From positions 6,138,001-6,202,000 of the forward strand of contig CAUWAG010000003.1 of the NCBI GenBank assembly GCA_963556695.1: 64,000 bases of DNA, read 5' to 3'. The translations under genes were made by a program, and so were the position numbers. Origin of the DNA: Anthostomella pinea. Lineage: Eukaryota > Ascomycota > Sordariomycetes > Xylariales > Xylariaceae. Positions 1 through 9,657 of this stretch are shown here, piece by piece (positions within the stretch are counted from its first letter, which is position 1; each line of letters begins with the position of its first letter). The notes beneath the pieces are model-generated. The model was not told where the DNA came from. It made no database searches and worked only from the letters and a program-made list of their open reading frames with translations.

Positions 1-185
1 ACCAACCAACCACCCAGTATATACTACAGCACTACCTTATGCTAAGGTAAGCATCATTCATTCACCTCCATCCTCCATAGTCCAGGTCCCCAACCGCCAA
101 ACCTCCAAGCACGCAGCCAAGGGTTCCCAGCAAGTTCAAAGCATACTGATAAGGATCATTATCAAGCTGCCCGTCAAAAGCCATA

Positions 186-2078
186 CTACGGCCCCGACCC
201 CAGTGCACTGCTACGGAACGTCGACGCGAGCTTCATCATCAGCGCAGCGTCGAACGAATGGTCCGAGTATCGCATCGGAGGCGAGTCGTCGCGTTCGGTG
301 ACCCGCAGGCGATCCACCCCGTCATCGTCAGCATCATCCCCGACGTCTGCATCGTACGCTCTGGCCGGGCTGACGACGTGCAGCGGGTCTTCCTCGTCCG
401 CCGTGCCTTCGAAAGCCTCGGCCACGCTGGAGTACTTCCGCTTGAGGGTCGACATTGGACGTTCGATCTTCTCGACTTTGATTGGGGTATTGGCTGCGCT
501 ACTACTGTCGCCCTTGCTCGCTTTCTTCTTCAGGTACTGCTTGACCAAGGGCGGCGCGATGAAGGACTCGGGTTCCCAGGTGGGATTCTGGTCCGGGGGC
601 CAATTGCCCTCCCAGCGAACTATGAAGTACCGCACGCGCGCACCATCGATCTCTACTACTTTGTCTCCTTCCAGCCGTTTGACTTCCCAGACGGGTTCGT
701 CTTCCTTGGGCGGTGGTGTTCTTGGCTTCTTGTGAGACCTCGGGCGAGGCTTGAGGGGAGTCTCCAGCGTCTGGGTCCGCGAATCTGGCCCAGCTACGGT
801 TATTGAATCCGTCGGCCATCTGCCAGAGCTGCGACCCGCTGGTGTGAAACCGTGGTGCTCGAATGTAGACCTGGGTTGCGGTGCTGATCTTGCTCCATTT
901 CGAACTAATTCTTCGAAAGCGGGAACGGGAACTGGGGTTTCGATCTTTTCTGCCGTTGCCAGTAATATTTTAGGCTTCGGTGCCGGGAAATAGGGGACCG
1001 GCACTGGGGTGGTAAGCTTTACCCTTGGGGGTAGCAGCTGCTTCAGAGGCGGACGTGGAACCGTTGGAACTGGAACAGGAGTGGTGAGCTTGGATCTCGG
1101 TGACCACGGTGTCTTCTTCTTGAACTTCGGACGAGGGTATGATGGGGCCGGGACGGGAGTGTTAGAGGTTGGTCGGGGCGGGTCTCTATTGGATGACATG
1201 TTTGAAGTATGTAAAGAGTTTGGGATGAAAGGATAAGCGTACCCTTTTTGTGAGAGGCCGGCGAAGAAATTTGACCTAGTCGGGGCCTCGAGCAGGTCGA
1301 CCTCTTCTTCTTCTTCTTCCTCTTCCTTTTTTTTTTCTTCTTCATCCTCATCCTCATCTTCACCCCACGTCCGGCCATTGGCGTCCATGTCGGTGTCTTC
1401 GCCATTGAGCTGTTTGAATATGGCATTATGTTCGTTATCGTCAAGATCATCCACGGGTGTTATGAGTTCGGCAGCGAGTCGCTTCTGGGGCGTGGACAAT
1501 GACGGGCCAGACGTTTGTGTGGGAGGTAAAGACGCCTCGACTCTCTCCATGTCGGCATCGTCGAAGCTGGCCTGCTGTGCCATCCGACGCGCAGGCATGT
1601 CCGCCTTGCTCGGACGACCGCGCTTATTCTGCCCGGCGACCATTGGCGTGCCAGGCTTCGGCGTACTTGCTGCCGGTGTAGATGCCGTCCGTCCCAGAGC
1701 TACCTTCTTGGCCCGGCGCATTGCTTCTGCCTCGCGTTCCTCTCGTTCCTCTCGTTCCTTGTCCTGCTCCAGCAACAGATTATACTCCCAATCCTCAACC
1801 GTGCGCGGCGAGACGTAATCGTAGATCTTCGTCGCAAGAACGGCTAGGCGGACAGTAGGCAGGTCCGGCCACCCCACAATGTAGTACATCTCCAGCCTGA
1901 GCTCGTTGTTGATCGGTGTACCTGGGCGGACGCGCCTGTCGATTATGAAAGCGTTCGATTCGTTCTCGAGGGCTATGCGGATCGGGGCAAGAGCAGGGCC
2001 GTCGCCCGACCTGTATGGCCGACGTTTGAACGGGATGGGTATTTCGATCCGCGCTTTGCGAACGCGATTTCCATCCAT
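186..2078 (-). CDS. Chromodomain-containing nuclear protein
   Basis: One uninterrupted 630-aa frame. The C-terminal half holds a chromodomain-like segment (roughly residues 455-520) with WEVKRLEG, then a strand ending FIVRWEG and the NPTWEPES element typical of methyl-lysine-binding chromodomains. The N-terminal 100 residues form a separate globular-looking block (IEIPIPFKRRPYR, MYYIVGWPDLP). A low-complexity linker contains a long Glu/Asp/Lys run encoded by a TTC/TCC-rich tract at about 1300-1350, and four imperfect repeats of a TPVPVP core spaced by basic and proline residues. By family, such proteins act in chromatin; the target is not deducible. The first ATG is used because an in-frame N-terminal block follows at once. 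No intron is needed, though a small one near the 3' end cannot be excluded. Confidence 0.8.
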   Translation of the reverse strand: MDGNRVRKARIEIPIPFKRRPYRSGDGPALAPIRIALENESNAFIIDRRVRPGTPINNELRLEMYYIVGWPDLPTVRLAVLATKIYDYVSPRTVEDWEYNLLLEQDKEREEREEREAEAMRRAKKVALGRTASTPAASTPKPGTPMVAGQNKRGRPSKADMPARRMAQQASFDDADMERVEASLPPTQTSGPSLSTPQKRLAAELITPVDDLDDNEHNAIFKQLNGEDTDMDANGRTWGEDEDEDEEEKKKEEEEEEEEVDLLEAPTRSNFFAGLSQKGYAYPFIPNSLHTSNMSSNRDPPRPTSNTPVPAPSYPRPKFKKKTPWSPRSKLTTPVPVPTVPRPPLKQLLPPRVKLTTPVPVPYFPAPKPKILLATAEKIETPVPVPAFEELVRNGARSAPQPRSTFEHHGFTPAGRSSGRWPTDSITVAGPDSRTQTLETPLKPRPRSHKKPRTPPPKEDEPVWEVKRLEGDKVVEIDGARVRYFIVRWEGNWPPDQNPTWEPESFIAPPLVKQYLKKKASKGDSSSAANTPIKVEKIERPMSTLKRKYSSVAEAFEGTADEEDPLHVVSPARAYDADVGDDADDDGVDRLRVTERDDSPPMRYSDHSFDAALMMKLASTFRSSALGSGP

Positions 2079-2514
2079 TGTGACGGGTGGTGGGCGTCAA
2101 GCCTGCTAGTCGAGCTGGGATGATCGTGTTACGCCCAGTCAGGCCAAGACGACAGGGAATTCGTCGCTATCTGCATAAAAAGCTGTGGTTCTGGCGCGTT
2201 ACATTGGCGGGATAGCGCGCACACCACCGGGTGGTTGGGTGTTCCAGAAGGTGGCTTCGAAGGGAGCTCTCGAGTACGAGCGTCGGGATTGTTTGTACGC
2301 GATTGCGGTCCGACGCCGCGTTGGATTGCGGCTCGGGGAAATTAGAATGCCGCCGAGGAAGTTATATTGTGATACTCCGTCTTGAATCCGCCTAGACAGC
2401 TCGCGCTCGTCCCAGAGCAGGCCGAGCTGCGAATACCTGCTGAATGTTGAGGGTTGTGGTTGCAAAAGAATAGCAAGAAGGAGGTAGGCGCTTTAATCTA
2501 CGACCCACCTTGGA
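2079..2514. other. Intergenic, promoter side of the chromodomain gene
   Basis: No convincing gene. GC content is normal up to about 2500 and then falls abruptly into the AT-rich block. Short frames here have no recognisable motif. Confidence 0.5.
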
Positions 2515-3965
2515 TTAGTAGATTTTATATTTTAATAGAATAAAATTAAAACATAACTCAAAAATAATAAAGATTGTAAAATTATTATATATAATACCTT
2601 CTATTATTTAATATTTTTAAATATAAAAATTAATAAAACTAAGTTTAAGTTATTTATTTTTAGTTATTTTTAATTATTTTTTAAAAAGAGGTTTAAATAA
2701 AGTTAAAATAAGATAAACAATGATCGATGTTTCAATTATAAATTTATAAGGGAAACTTATATATGAATATAATTATTAAAACCTTTTAAAACTCGGTTAT
2801 TTAATATTAAACAATAAACTTATAAAACAACGTTTAAATGCTTCATTTTATTTTTAAAGTCTTTATTTACCCTTTCAAAACTTATTACTAGTTATAATCA
2901 TACTTAATCGCTATGAATCTTTTTATACGTCTTATATCTTTAAATATTACTAATTATTAATTATTAATTACCTTTATAATAAAGTAACTTTTTTAATCAA
3001 TCAAGGTTAAAAATAATCTATTTATATAATAACGCTTAAAAATAAAGTTTAAAAGCCCTGGAAACGCGATTAAAGTTTAATTTAAATGACAATATTATCG
3101 CTTAACTAAGTAAGTAATATACGTATACATAGTAGTAAAATCCTAGCTGGTAAAGCTTTAACCACTTAATAACTATTATTTTAAAGCATTAATTAAGCTG
3201 TTAATACTCGATTTCTTTTGTTTTCCCTCCGAACGTATTATTTTAAATAAAGTTTTAATCAATTAAAAGACCTTTCGCTTTTTTTATAGCCGTAAAATAT
3301 TACCTTGTCGTACTTTTATTACCGTTTACAATATATCGTTACGTACGATTTATTAAGCTAATATTTTTTAATCTTTATTAACGCGTTAATTAAAATCGTG
3401 TATAATACATTAATTATATGCTTGTTTAAATGCCGTTATTTATTATACGGTTTATCGCTTTATAATAATATTAACTTTAATAATTTAATAGTTATACCTT
3501 CGCCGTTACTTTGACGGTACTTATTTAAAAGCTACCGATTAAATTAAAAACGATAACAAGACCTTTTAAACTTATAAAATGTTATATCGTATACTTTTTA
3601 ACGGTAAAACTTTCGCTTTACTTCGTCGTTTTTTAAAGCCGTTTTTATCTTCGTTATCGGTTTGTAAAAGCTTAAGATAGTTATATTTAAATTAGTCTTT
3701 TTTATAACGTTAATAATGCGAATATTTACTAGCTTAATTATTATAGTTACTTTTCTTATATCGGTGTCGTACAATGTATAATTCGCCTTTTTACTTTTAT
3801 TATTGTTAATACGAGTTTAAAATTTCCTTATAAAATGGGGTTAAAAAGATTAAAATATTATGTTTATACCGAAAATATGTCGAACGAAAAAGCGCTATTA
3901 TTTTTTAAGCCTTAGCCCTTTAACGTATATTTATAAAATAAATCGCTGTTTATTATAATATATGA
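2515..3965. repeat. AT-rich RIP-like tract
   Basis: About 1.45 kb dominated by A and T, dense in TTTAAA, TATAAT and TTAATT words, with no ORF of gene length. Both edges are sharp. This is the usual look of a transposon remnant after heavy C-to-T mutation on both strands. The parent element cannot be identified by eye. Confidence 0.8.
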
Positions 3966-4043
3966 GAATAATGGTGTCCATCAGGTGTGTGCTGCAGCTG
4001 GCAGCTGGCTGAAAGGGGTAAAAGGACCCAAAGGGAGTGAAAG

Positions 4044-4552
4044 TGTGACGAGCCGTCTAACCTATAAGGCTAAAGGGTTCTATAGGGTTTATGTTCTGAG
4101 GTAAGTCAACACAAAAGACGATAGAGGCTTCTGTCAACTAGAAGACACTCAGATGCTGGGGCTTGGTCTGAACGGGGTTCACTGAATAGTCGAGTCGTCA
4201 GGAGATTTCTCCCACCTTAGGGTTGGCTAAGATGCTTAGATTGATCACTGAGGTAGAGACTGTCTATCTGTTCTAACTTAGGAAATGTCCATCCTTATAT
4301 ATCCAATCTCTCCCACACTGATAGGTTGGATATGTGTGCTCTAACATATCTGGATATGCTGGATATGTATGATCCAACATATCTGGATATGCTGGATATG
4401 TATGATCCAACATATCCGACACAAACCCTGATCACGTGGCCTGTACTTCTCCGTGTGGTCCATGCGTTCTCCCTGGTTCTTCCAGTTGCTGCCCGTCCTG
4501 TTGGGCCTGCCAGCGGGCCTGATCCTCTTGTACGTTCCGTTGGTTCGTAACA
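4044..4552. mobile_element. Solo LTR (509 bp) with GAAAG target duplication
   Basis: The segment starts TGTGACGAGCC and ends GGTTCGTAACA, so the termini are inverted (TGTGACG against TGTTACG). It is flanked on both sides by GAAAG (4039-4043 and 4553-4557), a perfect 5-bp target-site duplication. It has normal GC although it lies in a RIP-like block. It contains two near-identical copies of a unit of about 33 bp with GGATATG/CATATCC palindromes (about 4350-4415). No gag or pol is attached, so it is best read as a solo LTR left by recombination; gypsy type is likely but not proven. Confidence 0.82.
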
Positions 4553-4719
4553 GAAAGGTCCATTATGATGACCATTGGTAGGTCTGTTGTCTGCTGTCAG
4601 GCAGCCGGATATCAAAGGGCTTTTACAGCTGTATTTAGGTGGGAATATTTCCTATGGATCCATAACCAAGACACCGAACTTGATCCATCCCATGCTGACC
4701 CTATCTGAGCCCTTGAACT

Positions 4720-5123
4720 TTACATACTAAAATAATTACGTTACTTACGTCGTTGTTACGAGTTATTAAATTATTAAATCATTGAACTATTGAATTAATT
4801 AAATTTATTACGTATAAAATAAAACAATTATTAATATAATTATACTTTAACATTTATCTTATAATATCAACTTTTATTTCTTTTTACCTGCTTTATACGT
4901 CGTTTTAAAACGGTTAATTATATTATTACTATATTATAAGCTTTGAATAAAACGTACCAGTTTTTCGTTAATATCGCTATAAATTATCATTAAACTACGT
5001 AATTTCTTACCTTAGTTTAACCACTTAAATATTATTTATAAAATAAAAATAAAAATAAGCTTTTTCTTATCTTTATATAATACATTGCCTCTCAACTTAT
5101 AATATACTATTAATATAAATTAT
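4720..5123. repeat. AT-rich RIP-like tract
   Basis: AT-dominated sequence without ORFs, continuing the RIP-like block on the right of the solo LTR and ending at the 196-bp repeat. Confidence 0.75.
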
Positions 5124-5319
5124 TGTGAGATTCTAGAAGGGTCACAAGCCTTGGGGGTGTGAGCGGTCGCTGCAAATGTTGTTGTCATTCTCAAGTATGC
5201 TCGGTAGGGCTAATCTACAGCTAAATACCATACTGCACCATGCAAGGGTGGATCCACTGTTCTCTTGACAGCCCCCTAGTGGGTACTGCACCTAAGGGCA
5301 CCATATCTGGGATCCAACA
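5124..5319 (+). repeat. 196-bp dispersed repeat, copy A
   Basis: GC-normal block starting TGTGAGATTCTAG and ending GATCCAACA, embedded between AT-rich tracts. A second copy of the same length and orientation lies at 63020-63215, differing at about ten positions (roughly 95 percent identity). TGT...ACA ends suggest an LTR or LTR part, but I see no target-site duplication. Confidence 0.8.
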
Positions 5320-6150
5320 TTTGACAATTATATATATAAGTACGAGCTACCTATTAAAATCTTAAATACCCCCTTATAATTATATTATTAATTTGCAACT
5401 ATTTAAGCCGTATAAATATAAAGTTATCTTAATAGCCGATTTTGTTAATAATAATAACAAACGTAGCGTTTTGAAACCTTTAATTACTTATTTTTTTAAG
5501 TAGCCCTTTCTTAATAGTCATTACTTAAAGCCGTGTTTTTCATAGACCATAAAAGCGTCGTTTTTTAAACGATATTATCTTTTTTAATAAATAACTTTTC
5601 ACTACCTTTAATAGCCTTGCCACTAAAAACGTTGTAACGAGTTATTAAGTTTTTTATATTTAAGATTTCATTTTAAAGCGCGTTATTTTAACGTTTTAAA
5701 ATAACGACATTGTTAATAAGTCCGTCTTTACGCTTAAAATAGACGTCTTTATTATTTAAAGATACTATATAAGGTCATAAAAGGCTCAAAAGCTCATTAA
5801 AGGGCTTTAATTTCCTTTAAAATATTGAAAACCCTTATTTCATTAGAGTTAAAGATATTACTATATAAAAACGAAGTTTAAATAGGTCAAAATAAGATAA
5901 ATAATAGTCTGTATTTTAATTATAAGTTTATAAAGAAGATTCCTACTTAAATATAGTTATAAAAGTCTTTTAATACTCGGTTATTTAATATTAAATAATA
6001 AACTTATTAAACAACGCTTAAATACTTCTCTTTTTACCCTTTTAAGGTTTTTATTTACATTTTTTGACTTGATATTAGCTATAATTTTATTTGATAAGTA
6101 CTAATTATTTTATAATTCTAAACTATTATATTATTCATATTTTATATCTG
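5320..6150. repeat. AT-rich RIP-like tract
   Basis: Roughly 830 bp of AT-dominated sequence right of repeat copy A, without ORFs. Two strings near 5880-6030 resemble 2690-2830 (a shared word GTTATTTAATATTAAA and neighbours), so both tracts may derive from one element family. Confidence 0.75.
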
Positions 6151-6325
6151 AGAGCATTATCCGTGAAACGATAAGTGCAGTATGAGCGTGACAGCGTTGT
6201 TGGTTTCAGGAAAAGATGTATCAACTGTTTGTTGGTGGTAGAATACACTTATATGCCCTGTGGGTCCCTGTACGACCCGACAGCGTGGCTGATCCCCACA
6301 TACCGCTTACATATACAGATGATAC

Positions 6326-6474
6326 TGTTGAATAGGAGCCGGAGATAGACACCGGAAGATCTCCAGTCGGGCAGAGACGCACAGGGCATCTGACCCTCCA
6401 AGAAGACAGATGATCAATCTCTGCACGCAGAGCAGAACAATCAATAGCATCAATCAACATCCGTGTATTCAACA
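6326..6474. mobile_element. Short solo LTR (149 bp) with GATAC target duplication
   Basis: A 149-bp segment has perfect 9-bp inverted ends, TGTTGAATA and TATTCAACA. It is flanked by GATAC on both sides (6321-6325 and 6475-6479). TGTTG...CAACA ends with a 5-bp duplication fit a short copia-type LTR. A MITE with 9-bp TIRs is the main alternative. No internal retrotransposon coding sequence is present. Confidence 0.8.
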
Positions 6475-6479
6475 GATAC

Positions 6480-6660
6480 TGCTCACAGTACCTATTTAAA
6501 CTTTTTTATCCACTTTATTCTTTTAATTGACGCTTTAAATCCTTTAATATCTTTTAATTAGCGCTTATTCCTTATAATTCGACGAAATTATATAAGGTTA
6601 TACTAACTTTATAACAAGCATGGGCCGACTTGTAGTCTATTCTATCCCTTACTAAATATA
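6480..6660. repeat. AT-rich remnant
   Basis: Short AT-rich tail of the RIP-like block, ending where GC returns to normal shortly before the DUF7708 gene. Confidence 0.6.
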
Positions 6661-6874
6661 TGCTAACGTTTTGCATACCTAGGCGGACATTCCTGTCAGC
6701 AAGCCTTCTGTCCCTAGAAGTCTAGAAGTCGGCCATTTACACTTGTGTGTGTGCTGCGGCAGATGGACCAAACACCCTACCGTACATGAGATGTTCCTGG
6801 CTGGTGCAGGTGACAGGGATGGATTGAGTATGAAGATGCCCAGGTGTCTGCATGATGGCGACGAAACCACCCCC

Positions 6875-9137
6875 TCAAGTGGATGTTAAAGCCCACGAGT
6901 TATTCCTGTCCAATCCCCACGCCGCTTCTCGCAAGTCGACAGCCTCAATTGCCAGAGTCTCGTTCGGCTGCAGCTGCTTCCGTAAGCAAACCGACCTGCC
7001 CGTCGTCGTGAACAGAACCCTCAGCTTGGTACCCCTCATCGCCTGGAGCAGCTCTTCCAAGTACACATCGGTGCTTCGGTCGCCAAGCCACTGAAGGCCG
7101 TCAATAACACAGAGCAGAGTATCGGGCATGAGTGGCAGGAGATCGCAGAAGAGTTGCAACATCTGCGACCAGCATAGGATCGACCCATCCAGGACTCGGA
7201 GACGGCTCGCTGAAAGATCAATTTCTGTTTCGAACCTCGGAAGCAAGTGCTCTACCATCTGCCGCAAAAGTGCACACGTCAAAGCCACTGTCGACTGAGC
7301 TTCACGCGTGTCGTTGCCAGACCTGAGACGTTCCCCTCGGCGCAGTTCGCAACAGCTGTAATGGAGCAGGTTAGTGATCGGGTGCCTGGGTCATACTAAT
7401 ATCAAAGATTGACCTACTACGATACGACGGGCACATGAGCTTCTTCTGCTAGTTCAACGACCTTGTTCGCCAATATAGTCATGGCGTTGTCGAAGTCATC
7501 GGCTTCTGTATGCGGGCCTTCCAGCCAAAGAAAGCACGAAGACTGACTCTTCATCCACTCGGCGAGTCGGCTGAGAGCCTCACTCGTCACTGGAGTCGGG
7601 CTAGAAAGATCAGTTTGTAGTCTGATCCGATCTCGATGGAAGAAATCTTCCATGTGTCTGGAGTTCAACAAGACTTCCTCAGCTGTCCATCCAACGATTG
7701 CTGGTGAGCCACTTCGAGAATAACCCCCTGCACCACTCAACATCTGGAGCGGAGAAGCGAGGTGCTGGAGTTCTGTGAGGCCCAGGGGAAGTCCTTCGCC
7801 ATACTGGTCAGCTGGACTGTTCGTAAGAGAGGGCGGAACAGGGTAATAAGCATACCTCCGTTCACTGAACGCATATCACCAATCCAAACCACGGCTTTAT
7901 CCTGCAGCATACTTGTGAGCCGCTCAGCCAGCTGTTTCAACTGCTGGTCACTCTGCAGCTGTCTTTCTTCCTGCCTGGCCAAAAGCTCCCTTTCCATCCT
8001 CTCCGCAAAATAGGTCATCTCGGCATGTCGACGCTCTTCACCCACGAGACCGACTCTGACATCCTTGGCCAACTCCTCTAGAGTGAGTCTCGTGGCCCTC
8101 TGCTCGGCCCGCGAGCTCTGAGCTGCCAGGTTTCGGATCATCTCCGACTTTCGCTTGATCGTTTCGATCTTGTCCTCGAACTTCTGGTAGAAGTTCTCGT
8201 TGAAAGAGTCGAGTAGCCTGCGTCGTCTTTTCTCGGCAATCCAATCCATCACGTCCGAGAGGAAGACAAAGATATGCGCGTAGAAGTCCGCAATCAGTTT
8301 CATCATGGCCTGGGTTCTGAAAAGCTCGAGCTCGACTTTGCACTCCACGACGTACTCGCTGATGCTGCAAAGCGCCTCTGATAAGTCCTCGGCCATGCGC
8401 TCGTGGTTTATACTGGCCTAAATTACTCATCAGCGACTGGATCGTTATTGGTGCCGGCGACCTGACCTGTATGACGACGGTCAACGTGCCGGCTAGAATG
8501 GACACATACTCGCTGCCTTGTGGGACTGTGAGACGCGGCGTTAGCATTCACTTCTCCCAGCTGACTAACGTGACTGGCGTCCAAAGGTGAGTATGAGGCC
8601 ATGGATGCTGCTCACTGATCTCCAACATTGCCTTATGCGAATCAACGGTCCTGCAGAACTTGTGGAAATACTTCATCGCCTTGCCTCGACGGCTGCTGTC
8701 TTTCTTAGCCTGGGCAGCCGCAGTGACCTCTTGGACAAGTTCAATGACGCCTTCCATAGTCGGCTCCGATCTGGCCAGGTTGAGTCGATCCTGACCCGAG
8801 CAATTGGTCAGGAAAGAGAGGAAATTCTCCCGAAGCTTGTTCGACTCGATGGTGATCACATCTGTGATAGGGTCCCTGGCCACATCTCGTGTTAGGGCTA
8901 GTAACACATTCTGGGTATGTTAGTGATATCGTACAGCTCGGTCTCTCCAGGTTCCCAGGTCTCGAAGAACTTCCGCCATGGATTCGCTACGTCTCTTGGG
9001 TCAGGATGATTTTGACCCAGGACCTGACCCAGGACTTGAGCGTTGCTACCATATGGCAGCCTGCCCTCGACGTCACCGCTGTACATTCGGACAAGCCTTC
9101 GGCCCTCCCGGGCGTTGTCAATAGTTGTCGTAGTCAT
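6875..9137 (-). CDS. DUF7708 STAND-like (NLR-type) protein
   Basis: Six exons: complement(6875-7355, 7421-7811, 7856-8417, 8467-8525, 8616-8910, 8991-9137), 644 aa. The DUF7708 signature runs over exons 2-4: a YFHKFCRTVDSHKAML helix, then IPQGSEYVSILAGTL, ASINHERM and a long coiled-coil-like helix KVELELFRTQ onward. The C-terminal part has FLWLEGP, VPVVS and LLCVIDGLQWLGD, which resembles the degenerate NTPase region of this family. I see no canonical P-loop. By family these are fungal STAND/NLR-like proteins thought to act in recognition or incompatibility responses. The protein is short, with no repeat domain after the NTPase-like part. The first junction (8911-8990) is least certain. The start lies about 520 bp from the divergent AAA gene. 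Confidence 0.75.
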
Positions 9138-9657
9138 CTTCGGCTGTACGGTTCACCTTCGCGTCAAGATAGACAGCTATAAGGGGAACATCGAACAGAG
9201 CATTCGAGTTTAAGTGTACCGATGTGTGCCCGCCGAATGGTGTTGGTCAGGAGGATTCTTTCGGCACGAGGCTAGGAGCGTCGCATTATATCACATTACA
9301 TCGCGCGAGCTCCCGTGAGGCAGCAGCGGGGATGCCGACTCCTGGTCCACCCATCATTCATTTAAGCTGCAGTGACCAGTCATACTCCTCCTCACCGGGA
9401 TCCTGAGCTCAGCTGAAGAACGAGTGCGAGCCCATTGCCTTCGATGGTTGGTTATCTTCACCCCCTGTCATGCGACCGGACAGGGGAGGGGCCTCTCGCT
9501 TCTGGTGACTTGGGGGCCGAAAAGTTTACATAAAGTCTTTGCGCTCGCTGTTTCAGCAACAGAGGCTCAATTGATCGTAATGAAGTCTCTCATCTACGTC
9601 GTTTCTTTCGAACAAGCAAGAGCATCGTGATCAGCCGTTCCACGGTTCGAAGTCAGC
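9138..9657. other. Divergent intergenic region
   Basis: About 520 bp between two genes pointing away from each other, so it must hold both promoters. No gene or clear operator-like repeat is visible. Confidence 0.5.

Noticed and set aside
4326..4430. Possible CRISPR-like array in the GGATATG repeats
   Set aside because: Only two units, palindromic and adjacent, inside an LTR; the genome is fungal.
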